Positions 1 through 12,345 of a stretch of 64,000 nucleotides of DNA are shown one piece after another. The notes beneath the pieces are model-generated. The model was not told the DNA's origin, made no database searches, and saw only the letters and a list, made by a program, of their open reading frames with translations. This DNA comes from Acanthosepion esculentum. Taxonomy: Eukaryota > Mollusca > Cephalopoda > Sepiida > Sepiidae. The stretch lies in the NCBI GenBank assembly GCA_964036315.1, contig CAXIWW010000817.1, positions 10,327,501 to 10,391,500 of the forward strand. Direction: 5' to 3'. Within the stretch, counting starts at the first letter, position 1. Each line of letters opens with the position of its first letter. The position numbers and the translations under genes are program-made.

Positions 1-3000
1 CGACACCCAACCCAGGAGACAGTCCTAGGAAGTCCCACGCAGACGAACCCCAGTCCCAGAAAGTCCCACGCAGACGACCCCAGTCCCACAAAATCCCACG
101 CAGACGGCACCGCACCCAGGAGACAGTCCTAGGAAGTCCCACGCAGACGAACCCCAGTCCCAGAAAGTCCCACGCAGACGACCCCCAGTCCCACAAAATC
201 CCACGCAGACGACCCCCCACCCAGGAGAGAGTCCCAGAATGACCCACGCAGACGACCCCCAGTCCCATAAAGTCCCACGCAGACGACCCCCAATCCCACA
301 AAATCCCACGAAGACGACACCGCACGCAGGAGACTGTACCAATAAAACCCATGCAGACAACCCCCAGTCCCAGAAAGTCCCATGCAGACGACACCCCACC
401 CAGGAGACAGTCCTAGATATCCCACGCAGACGACCCCCCACCCAGGAGACAGTCCCAGAAAGTCCCACGCAGACGACCCCCAGACAGGAGAGTGTCCCAG
501 CAAGTCCCACGCAGACGACCCCCAATCCCAGAAAGTCCCACGCAGACGACCCCCCACCCAGGAGACAGTCCCAGAAAGTCCAACGCAGACTACCCTCCAC
601 CCAGGAGACAGTCCCAGAAAGTCCCACGCAGACGACCTTCAGTCCCAGAAAGTCTTACGCAGACGACCACCACCCACGAGACAATCCCAGAAAGTCTCAC
701 GCTGACGACCCCCAGTCCAAGAAAGTCCCACGCAAACGACCCCCAGACAGGAGACAGTCCCAGAAAATCCCACGCAGACGACACCCACCCAGTTGACAGT
801 CCCAGAAAGTCCCACGCAGACGACCCCCCACCCAGGAGACAGTCCCAGAACGTCCCACGCAGACGACCACCCACCCAGGAGACAGTCCCAGAAAGTCCCA
901 CGCAGACGACCCCCAGTCCCAGAAAGACACACAGACGAACCCCACCCAGGTGACAGTCCCAGAAAGTCCCACGCAGAAGAAACCCCACCCAGGAGGAGCC
1001 AAGAAAGACCCACTCAGACGACCCCCAGTCCCAGAAAGTCCCATGCAGACGACCCCCCACCCAGGAGACTGTCCCAGATATCCCACGCAGACAACCTTCC
1101 ACCCAGGAGACAGTCACAGAAAGTCCCACGCAGACGACCCCTACCCAGGAGACAGTCCCAGAAAGTCCAACGCAGACGACACTCACCCAGGAGACACTCC
1201 CAGAAAGTCCCACGCAGAAGACCCCCAGTCCAAGAAAGGCCCACGCAGACGACCCCCAGTCCCAGAAAGTCCCACGCAGACGACACCCCACCCAGGAGAC
1301 AGTCCTAGGAAGTCCCACGCAGACGAACCCCAGTCCCAGAAAGTCCCACGCAGACGACCCCCAGTCCCACAAAATCCCACGCAGACGGCACCGCACCAAG
1401 GAGACTGTACCAGAAATACCCATGCAGACGACCCCCAGTCCCAGAAAGTCCCATGCAGACGACACCCCACCCAGGAGACAGTCCTAGATATCCCACGCAG
1501 ACGACCCCACACCCAGGAGACAGTCCCAGAAAGTCCCACGCAGACGACCCCCAGACAGGAGACTGTCCCAGAAAGACCCACGCAGACGACCCCCAGTCCC
1601 AGAAAGTCCCACGCAGACGAGTCCCCACCCAGGAAACAGTCCAAGAATGTCCCACGAAGACGAGCCCCCACCCAGGAGAGAATCCCAGAATGACCCACGC
1701 AGACGACCCCCAGTCCCATAAAGTCCCACGCAGACGACCCCCAATCCCACAAAATCCCACGCAGACGACACCGCACGCAGGAGACTGTACCAGAAAGACC
1801 CATGCAGACAACCCCCCACCCAGGAGACAGTCCCAGAAAGTCCCACGCAGACGACCACCCACCCAGGAGACAGTCCCAGAAAGTCCCACGCAGACGACCC
1901 CCAGTCCCAGAAAGACACACAGACGACCCCCACCCAGGTGACAGTCCCAGAAAGTCCCACGCAGAAGAAACCCCACCCAGGAGGAGCCAAGAAAGACCCA
2001 CTCAGACGACCCCCAGTCCCAGAAAGTCCCATGCAGACGACCCCCCACCCAGGAGACTGTCCCAGATATCCCACGCAGACAACCTTCCACCCAGGAGACA
2101 GTCACAGAAAGTCCCACGCAGACGACCCCTACCCAGGAGACAGTCCCAGAAAGTCCAACGCAGACGACACTCACCCAGGAGACACTCCCAGAAAGTCCCA
2201 CGCAGAAGACCCCCAGTCCAAGAAAGGCCCACGCAGACGACCCCCAGTCCCAGAAAGTCCCACGCAGACGACACCCCACCCAGGAGACAGTCCTAGGAAG
2301 TCCCACGCAGACGAACCCCAGTCCCAGAAAGTCCCACGCAGACGACCCCAGTCCCACAAAATCCCACGCAGACGGCACCGCACCCAGGAGACAGTCCTAG
2401 GAAGTCCCACGCAGACGACCCCCAGTCCCACAAAATCCCACGCAGACGACCCCCCACCCAGGAGAGAGTCCCAGAATGACCCACGCAGACGACCCCCAGT
2501 CCCATAAAGTCCCACGCAGACGACCCCCAATCCCACAAAATCCCACGAAGACGACACCGCACGCAGGAGACTGTACCAATAAAACCCATGCAGACAACCC
2601 CCAGTCCCAGAAAGTCCCATGCAGACGACACCCCACCCAGGAGACAGTCCTAGATATCCCACGCAGACGACCCCCCACCCAGGAGACAGTCACAGAAAGT
2701 CCCACGCAGACGACCCCCAGACAGGAGAGTGTCCCAGCAAGTCCCACGCAGACGACCCCCAATCCCAGAAAGTCCCACGCAGACGACCCCCCACCCAGGA
2801 GACAGTCCCAGAAAGTCCAACGCAGACTACCCTCCACCCAGGAGACAGTCCCAGAAAGTCCCACGCAGACGACCTTCAGTCCCAGAAAGTCTTACGCAGA
2901 CGACCACCACCCACGAGACAATCCCAGAAAGTCTCACGCTGACGACCCCCAGTCCAAGAAAGTCCCACGCAAACGACCCCCAGACAGGAGACAGTCCCAG

Positions 3001-4050
3001 AAAATCCCACGCAGACGACACCCACCCAGTTGACAGTCCCAGAAAGTCCCACGCAGACGACCCCCCACCCAGGAGACAGTCCCAGAACGTCCCACGCAGA
3101 CGACCACCCACCCAGGAGACAGTCCCAGAAAGTCCCACGCAGACGACCCCCAGTCCCAGAAAGACACACAGACGAACCCCACCCAGGTGACAGTCCCAGA
3201 AAGTCCCACGCAGAAGAAACCCCACCCAGGAGGAGCCAAGAAAGACCCACTCAGACGACCCCCAGTCCCAGAAAGTCCCATGCAGACGACCCCCCACCCA
3301 GGAGACTGTCCCAGATATCCCACGCAGACAACCTTCCACCCAGGAGACAGTCACAGAAAGTCCCACGCAGACGACCCCTACCCAGGAGACAGTCCCAGAA
3401 AGTCCAACGCAGACGACACTCACCCAGGAGACACTCCCAGAAAGTCCCACGCAGAAGACCCCCAGTCCAAGAAAGGCCCACGCAGACGACCCCCAGTCCC
3501 AGAAAGTCCCACGCAGACGACACCCCACCCAGGAGACAGTCCTAGGAAGTCCCACGCAGACGAACCCCAGTCCCAGAAAGTCCCACGCAGACGACCCCCA
3601 GTCCCACAAAATCCCACGCAGACGGCACCGCACCAAGGAGACTGTACCAGAAATACCCATGCAGACGACCCCCAGTCCCAGAAAGTCCCATGCAGACGAC
3701 ACCCCACCCAGGAGACAGTCCTAGATATCCCACGCAGACGACCCCACACCCAGGAGACAGTCCCAGAAAGTCCCACGCAGACGACCCCCAGACAGGAGAC
3801 TGTCCCAGAAAGACCCACGCAGACGACCCCCAGTCCCAGAAAGTCCCACGCAGACGAGTCCCCACCCAGGAAACAGTCCAAGAATGTCCCACGAAGACGA
3901 GCCCCCACCCAGGAGAGAATCCCAGAATGACCCACGCAGACGACCCCCAGTCCCATAAAGTCCCACGCAGACGACCCCCAATCCCACAAAATCCCACGCA
4001 GACGACACCGCACGCAGGAGACTGTACCAGAAAGACCCATGCAGACAACC
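1..4050 (+). repeat. Nested tandem duplication at the left end of A1 (offsets 988 and 2237 bp)
   Basis: Distinctive variant monomers recur in the same order at fixed distances. The segment from about 167 to 1810 is repeated at about 2404 to 4047 (offset 2237). Left of position 167 the offset is about 31 bp larger, so one short monomer was lost or gained. A sub-segment from about 822 to 1340 is also present at about 1810 to 2330 (offset 988). Marker variants include a CCAAGAAAGACCCACTCAG stretch near 990, 1985 and 3235. The pattern indicates at least two successive unequal exchanges. Breakpoints inside the repeat cannot be fixed to the base. Confidence 0.85.
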
Positions 4051-7000
4051 CCCAGTCCCAGAAAGTCCCACGCAGACGACCCCCCACCCAGGAGACAGAC
4101 CGAGAAAGTCCCACGCATATCACCCCCAAACAGGAGAGTGTCCCAGCAAGTCCAACGCAGACGGCCCCCAATCCCAGAAAATCCCACGCAGACGAACACC
4201 CACCCAGGAGACAGTCCCAGAAAGTCCCACGCAGACGACCCCCCACCCAGGAGACAGTCCCGGAAAGTCCCACGCAGACTACCCCCCACCCAGGAGACAG
4301 TCCCAGAAAGTCCGACGCAGACGACCCCCAGTCCCAGAAAGTCCCACGCAGTCGACCCCCAGTCCTAGGAAGTCCCATGCAGACAACCTTCCACCCAGGA
4401 GACAGTCCAAGAAAGTCCCACTCAGACTACCGCCACCCAGGAGACAGTCCCAGAAAGTCCCACGCAGACGACCACACACCCAGGAGTCAGTCCCAGAAAG
4501 TCCGACGCAGACGACCCCCAGTCCCAGAAAGTCCCACGCAGACGACACCAGTCCTAGGAAGTCCCATGCAGACGACCCCAGTCAGGAGACAGTCACAGAA
4601 AGTCCCACGCAGACGACCCCCACCCAGGAGACACTCCCAGAAAGTCCCAAACAGACGACACCCACCCAGGAGACACTCCCAGAAAGTCCCACGCAGAAGA
4701 TCCCCAGTCCAAGAAAGTCCCACGCAGATATCCTTCAGTCCCAGAAAGTCCCACGCAGACGACCACCACCCAGGAGAGAGTCCCAGAAAGTCCCACGCAG
4801 ACGACACCCAGTCCCTGAAAGTCCCACGCAGACGACCCCCCACGCAGGAGACAGTCCCAGAAAGTCCCACGCAAAAGACCCAAAGTCGCAGAAAGTCCCA
4901 TGAAGACGAGCCCCCACCCAGGAGACAGTCCTAGATATCCCACGCAGACGACCCCCACCCAGGAGACAGTCCCAGAAAGTCCTACGCTGACGACACCCAG
5001 TCCAAGAAAGTCCCAGGCAGACGACCCCCAGACAGGAGACAGTCCCAGAAAATCCCACGCAGACGACCCCCACCCTGGAGACAGTCCCAGAAAGTCCCAC
5101 GCAGACGACCCCCCACCCAGGAGTCAGTACCAGAAAGACCCACGCAGACGACCCCCTGTCTCAGAAAGGCTCACTCAGACGACTCCCCACCCAGGAGACA
5201 GTCCCAGAAAGTCCCACGCAGAGGACCCCCCACCCAAGAGACAGTCCTAGAAAGTCCCACGCAGACGACACCCAGTCCCAGAAAGTGCCACGCAGACGAA
5301 CCCCACCCAGGAGACTGACCCAGAAACTCCCACGCAGACGACACCCAGTCCCTGAAAGTCCCAAGCAGACGACCCCCCCACGCAGGAGACAGTCCCAGAA
5401 AGTCCCACGCAGAATAATCCCCAACCAGGAGACAGTCCCAGAAAGACCCACGCAGACGACCCCAGTCCCAGAAAGTACCACGCAGACGACCCCAACCCAG
5501 GAGACTGTCTCAGAAAGTCCCAAGCAGACGACTCCCCACCCAGGAGACAGTCGCAGAAGTCCCACGCAGACGACCCCCCACCCAGGAGACAGTCTCAGAA
5601 AGTCCCAAACAGACGACCCCCCCACCCAGGACACAGTCCCAGAAGTCCCACGCAGACGACCCCCCACCCAGGAGACAGTCCCAGAAACTCCCACGCAGAC
5701 GACACCCAGTCTCAGAAAGTCCCAGGCAGACGACTCCCCACTCAGGAGACAGTCCCAGAAAGTTCCACGCAGACGACCCCCCCACCCAGGAGAGAGTCCA
5801 AAAGAGACCCACGCAGACGACCCCTGAGTCCCAGAAAGTCCCAAACAGACGACCCCCCACCCAGGAGTCAGTCACAGAAAGTAACACGCAGACGACCCCC
5901 AGTCCCAGAAAGTCCCACGCAGACGACCACCAGTCCCACAAAGTCCTACGCAGACGACCCCCCACCCAGGAGACAGTCCTAGAAAATCCAACGCAGACGA
6001 CCCCCCATCCATGTGACAGTCCAAGAAAGTCCCACGGAGACGACCCACAGTCCCAGAATGTCCCACGCAGACGCCCCCCACCAAATAGACAGTACCAGAA
6101 ATTCCCACGCAGACGACCGCTAGTCCCAGAAAGACCCACGCAGACGACCCCCCAAACAGGATACAGTCCCAGAAAGTCCCACGATGACGACCCCTAGTCC
6201 CAGAAAGTCCCACGCAGACGACGCCCAACCCATGAGACAGTCCCAGAAAGTCCCACGGAGAAGACCCACAGTCCCAGAAAGTCCCACGCAGACGCCCCCC
6301 CCACCAAGAAGACAGTCCCAGAAAGTCCCACTCAGACAACCCCCAGTCCAAGAAAGTCCCACGAAGACGAACTCCAGTCCCAGGAAGTCCCACGCAGAAG
6401 AACCCCTGTCCCAGAAAGTCCTACGCAGACGACCCAAAGTCCCAGAAAATCCCACGCAGAGGACCCTCCACCCAGGATAACAGTCCCAGAAAGTCCCACG
6501 CAGACGGCCCCCCACCCAAGAGTCAGTACCAGAAAGACCCACGCAGACGACCACCTGTCTCAGAAAGTCCCACGCAGACGACTCCCCACCCAGGAGACAG
6601 ACCCAGATAGTCCCACGCAGACAACCCCCCCACCCAGGAGAGAGTCCAAAAAAGACCCACGCAGACGACCGCGAGTCCCAGAAAGTCCCATACAGACGAC
6701 CCCCCACCCAGGAGACAGTCCCAGAAAGTAAGACGCAGAAGACCCCCAGTCCCAGAAAGTCCCACGCAGACGACCACCAGTCCCACAAAGTCCTACGCAG
6801 ACGACCCCCCACCCAGGAGACAGTCCCAGAAAGTCCCACGCAGACGACCCCCCACCCATGAGACAGTCCCAGAAAGTCCCACGCAGACGCCCCACAGTCC
6901 CAGAAAGTCCCACGCAGACGCCCCCCACCAAGGAGACAAACCCAGAAATTCCCACGCAGACGACCCCTAGTCCCAGAAAGTCCCACGCAGACGACTCCCA

Positions 7001-10000
7001 GTCCCAGAAAATCCCACGCAGAGGACCCTCCACCCAGGAGACAGTCCCAGAAAGTCCCACGCAGACGGCCCCCCACCCTGGAGTCAGTACCAGAAAGACC
7101 CACGCAGACGACCCCCTGTCTCAGAAATTCCCACGCAGACGACTCCCCACCCAGGATACAGTCCCAGATAGTCCCACGCAGAAGACCCCCCACCCAGGAG
7201 ACAGTCCCAGAAAGACCCACGCAGACGACCCCAGTCCCAGAAAGTCCCACGCAGACGACCCCCAGTCCTAGGAAGTCCCATGTAGACGACCCCCACCCAG
7301 GAGACAGTCCCAGAAAGTCCCACGCAGACGACCCCACCCAGGAGACTGTCTCAGAAAGTCCCAAACAGACGACCCACCACCCACGAGACAGTCCCAGAAG
7401 TCCCACGCAGACGACCCCCCACCCAGGAGACAGTCCCAGAAAGTCTCACGCAGACGACCCCCCACCCAGGAGACAGTCCCAGAAAGTCCCACGCAGACGA
7501 GCCCAGTCCCAGAAAGTCCCACGCAGACGACACCCACCCAGGAGACAGTCCCAGAAAGTCCCACGCAGACGACACCTTGTCTCAGAAAGTCCCACGCAGA
7601 CGACTCCCCACCCAGGAGACAGTCCCAGAAAGTCCCACGCAGACGACCACCCACCCAGGAGAGAGTCCAAAAGAGACCCACGGAGACGACCCCTGAGTCC
7701 CAGAAAGTCCCATACAGACGACCCCCCACCCAGGAGTCAGTCACAGAAAGTAACACGCAGACGACCCCCAGTCCCAGAAACTCCCACGCAGACGACACCC
7801 AGTCCCTGAAAGTCCCAAGCAGACGACCCCCAGTCCTAGGAATCCCATGCAGACGACCCCCCACCCAGGAGACAGTCCCAGAAAGTGCCACGCAGACGAC
7901 CCCCACCCAGGAGACAGTCTCAGAAAGTCCCAAACAGACGACCCCCCACCCAGGAGACAGTCCCAGAAAGTCCCACGCAGACGACACCTTGTCTCAGAAA
8001 GTCCCACGCAGACGACTCCCCACCCAGGAGACAGTCCCAGAAAGTCCCACGCAGACGACCCCCCACCCAGGAGAGAGGCCAAAAAAAGACCCACGCAGAC
8101 GACCCTGAATCCCAGAAAGTCCCATACAGACGACCCCAAACCCATGCGACAGTCCCAGAAAGTCCCACGGAGACGACCCACAGTCCCAGAAAGTCCCACG
8201 CAGACGCCCCCCACCAAGGAGACAGTCCCAGAAAGTCCCACGCAGACGACCCACCACCAAGGAGACAGTCCCAGAAAGTCCCACGCAGACGACCCACCAC
8301 CAAGAAGACAGTCCCAGAAAGTCCCACTCAGACAACCCCCAGTCCCAGAAAGTCCCACGAAGACGAACCCCAGTCCCAGGAAGTCCCACGCAGAAGAACC
8401 CCTGTCCCAGAAAGTCCCACGCAGACGACCCCCAGTCTCAGAAAATCCCACGCAGAGGACCCTCCACCGAGGAGACAGTCCCAGAAAGTCCCACGCAGAC
8501 GGCCCCCCACCCAGAGTCAGTACTAGAAAGACCCACGCAGACGACCCCCTGTCTCAGAAAGTCCCACGCAGACGACTCCCCACCGAGGAGACAGTCCCAG
8601 ATAGTCCCACGCAGACGACCTCCCACCCAGGAGAGAGTCCAAATAAGACCCATGCAGACGACCGCGAGTCCCAGAAAGTCCCCTACAGACGCCCCCCCAC
8701 CCAGGAGACAGTCCCAAAAAGTAACACGCAGAAGACCCCAGTCCCACAAAGTCCTACGCAGACGAACCCCACAAAGGAGACAGTCCCAGAAAGTCCCACG
8801 CAGACGACCCCCCACCCATGAGACAGTCCCAGAGAGTCCCACGCAGACGCCCCACAGTCCCAGAAAGTCCCACGCAGACGCCCCCCACCAAGGAGACAAA
8901 CCCAGAAATTCCCACGCAGACGACCCCTAGTCCCAGAAAGTCCCACGCAGACGACTCCCAGTCCCAGAAAATCCCACGCAGAGGACCCTCCACCCAGGAG
9001 ACAGTCCCAGAAAGTCCCACGCAGACGGCCCCCCACCCTGGAGTCAGTACCAGAAAGACCCACGCAGACGACCCCCTGTCTCAGAAATTCCCACGCAGAC
9101 GACTCCCCACCCAGGAGACAGTCCCAGATAGTCCCACGCAGAAGACCCCCCACCCAGGAGAAAGTCCCAGAAAGACCCACGCAGACGACCCCAGTCCCAG
9201 AAAGTCCCACGCAGACGACCCCCAGTCCTAGGAAGTCCCATGTAGACGACCCCCACCCAGGAGACAGTCCCAGAAAGTCCCACGCAGACGACCCCCGCCC
9301 AGGAGACTGTCTCAGAAAGTCCCAAACAGACGACCCACCACCCAGGAGACAGTCCCAGAAGTCCCACGCAGACGACCCCCCACCCAGGAGACAGTCCCAG
9401 AAAGTCTCACGCAGACGACCCCCCACCCAGGAGACAGTCCCAGAAAGTCCCACGCAGACGAGCCCAGTCCCAGAAAGTCCCACGCAGACGGCCCCCCACC
9501 CTGGAGTCAGTACCAGAAAGACCCACGCAGACGACCCCCTGTCTCAGAAATTCCCACGCAGACGACTCCCCACCCAGGAGACAGTCCCAGATAGTCCCAC
9601 GCAGAAGACCCCCCACCCAGGAGACAGTCCCAGAAAGACCCACGCAGACGACCCCAGTCCCAGAAAGTCCCACGCAGACGACCCCCAGTCCTAGGAAGTC
9701 CCATGTAGACGACCCCCACCCAGGAGACAGTCCCAGAAAGTCCCACGCAGACGACCCCCACCCAGGAGACTGTCTCAGAAAGTCCCAAACAGACGACCCA
9801 CCACCCAGGAGACAGTCCCAGAAGTCCCACGCAGACGACCCCCCACCCAGGAGACAGTCCCAGAAAGTCTCACGCAGACGACCCCCCACCCAGGAGACAG
9901 TCCCAGAAAGTCCCACGCAGACGAGCCCAGTCCCAGAAAGTCCCACGCAGACGACACCCACCCAGGAGACTGTCCCAGAAAGTCCCACGCAGACGACACC

Positions 10001-12345
10001 TTGTCTCAGAAAGTCCCACGCAGACGACTCCCCACCCAGGAGACAGTCCCAGAAAGTCCCACGCAGACGACCCCCCACCCAGGAGAGAGTCCAAAAGAGA
10101 CCCACGGAGACGACCCCTGAGTCCCAGAAAGTCCCATACAGACGACCCCCCACCCAGGAGTCAGTCACAGAAAGTAACACGCAGACGACCCCCAGTCCCA
10201 GAAACTCCCACGCAGACGACACCCAGTCCCTGAAAGTCCCAAGCAGACGACCCCCAGTCCTAGGAAGTCCCATGCAGACGACCCCCCACCCAGGAGACAG
10301 TCCCAGAAAGTGCCACGCAGACGACCCCCACCCAGGAGACAGTCTCAGAAAGTCCCAAACAGACGACCCCCCACCCAGGAGACAGTCCCAGAAAGTCCCA
10401 CGCAGACGACACCTTGTCTCAGAAAGTCCCACGCAGACGACTCCCCACCCAGGAGACAGTCCCAGAAAGTCCCACGCAGACGACCCCCCACCCAGTAGAG
10501 AGGCCAAAAAAGACCCACGCAGACGACCCTGAATCCCAGAAAGTCCCATACAGACGACCCCAAACCCATGAGACAGTCCCAGAAAGTCCCACGGAGACGA
10601 CCCACAGTCCCAGAAAGTCCCACGCAGACGCCCCCCACCAAGTAGACAGTCCCAGAAAGTCCCACGCAGACGACCCACCACCAAGGAGACAGTCCCAGAA
10701 AGTCCCACGCAGACGACCCACCACCAAGAAGACAGTCCCAGAAAGTCCCACTCAGACAACCCCCAGTCCCAGAAAGTCCCACGAAGACGAACCCCAGTCC
10801 CAGGAAGTCCCACGCAGAAGAACCCCTGTCCCAGAAAGTCCCACGCAGACGACCCCCAGTCTCAGAAAATCCCACGCAGAGGACCCTCCACCCAGGAGAC
10901 AGTCCCAGAAAGTCCCACGCAGACGGCCCCCCACCCAGGAGACAGTCCCAAAAAGTAACACGCAGAAGACCCCAGTCCCAGAAAGTCCCACACAGACGAC
11001 CACCAGTCCCACAAAGTCCTACGCAGACGACCGCCCACCCAGGTGACAGTCCCAGAAAGTCCCACGTAGACGACCTACAGTCCCAGAAAGTCCCACGCAG
11101 ACGCCCCCCACCAAGGAGACAAACCTAGAAATTCCCACGCAGACGACCCCTAGTCCCAGAAAGTCCCACGCAGACGACTCCCCACCCAGGAGACAGTCCC
11201 AGAACGTCCCACGCAGACGACCCCCCGCCCAGGAGAAAGTCCAAAAAAGATCCATGCAGACGACCCCGAGTCCTAGAAAGTCCCATACAGACGACACCCC
11301 ACCCAGGAGACAGTCCCAGAAAGTAACACGCAGTGGACCCCCAGTCACAGAAAGTCCCACGCAGACGACCCCCCCACCCAGGAGACAGTCCCAGAAAGTC
11401 CCACGCAGACGAGCCCAGTCCCAGAAAGTCCCACGCAGACGACCCCCCACCCAGGAGACAGTCCCAGAAACTCCCAGGCAGACGACACCCAGTCTCAGAA
11501 AGTCCCAGGTAGACGACTCCCCACCCAGGAGACAGTCCCAGATAGTCCCACAGAGACGACCCACCACCCAGGAGACAGTCCCAGAAAGTCCCACGCAGAC
11601 GAGCCCAGTCCCAGAAAGTCCCACGCAGACGACACCCAACCAGGAGACAGTCCCAGAAAGTCCCACGCAGACGACACCTTGTCTCAGAAAGTCCCACGCA
11701 GACGACCCCCCACCCAGGAGAGAGTCCAAAAGAGACCCACGGAGACGACCCCTGAGTCCCAGAAAGTCCCATACAGACGACCCCCCACCCAGGAGTCAGT
11801 CACAGAAAGTAACACGCAGACGACCCCCAGTCCCAGAAACTCCCACGCAGACGACACCCAGTCCCTGAAAGTCCCAAGCAGACGACCCCCAGTCCTAGGA
11901 AGTCCCATGCAGAAGACCCCCCACCCAGGAGACAGTCTCAGAAAGTCCCAAACAGACGACCCCCCACCCAGGAGACAGCCCCAGAAGTCCCAGGCAGACG
12001 ACACCCCACCCAGGAGACAGTCCCAGAAAGTCCCACGCAGATGACTCCCCAACCAGGAGACAGTCCCAGAAAGACCCACGCAGACGACCCCAGTCCCAGA
12101 AAGTCCCACGCAGACGACCCCCAGTCCTAGGAAGTCCCATGCAGACGACCCCCACACAGGAGACAGTCCCAGAAAATCCCACGCAGACGACCCCCACCCA
12201 GGAGACAGTCCCAGAAGTCCCACGCAGACGACACCCCACCCAGGAGACAGTCCCAGAAAGTCCCACGCAGACGAGCCCAGTCTCAGAAAGTCCCACGCAG
12301 ACGACCCCCACCCAGGAGACAGTCCCAGAAACTCCCACGCAGACG
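3520..12345 (+). repeat. 8.83-kb segmental tandem duplication, copy 1 (family A)
   Basis: This stretch and the next are head-to-tail copies of one another. Marker variants match at an offset of 8826 bp from about 3690 through 11400, and at 8796 bp after that, because copy 2 lacks one 30-bp variant monomer found at about 11411-11440. Long open frames in the two copies translate identically or nearly so, for example the 414-codon frames at 3690-4934 and 12516-13760. The junction with copy 2 lies at about 12335-12360 inside ordinary monomers, as expected for unequal crossing-over between homologous repeats. The unit contains about 200-280 monomers and is a very large higher-order repeat. Confidence 0.9.
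9025..9944 (+). repeat. 463-bp tandem duplication within copy 1
   Basis: Two adjacent blocks starting at 9025 and 9488 carry the same ordered run of variants: GACGGCCCCCCACC, CTGGAGTCAGTACC, CAGAAATTCCC, CCAGATAGTCCC, CATGTAGACGAC, and a GAGCCCAGTCCC short monomer at the end. The offset is 463 bp. An earlier homologous block lies 1960 bp upstream (from about 6840). A longer segment (about 7480-8500) is repeated at offset about 2424 (1960 plus 463 plus one base), so the small duplication was inserted into a larger one. Confidence 0.85.
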
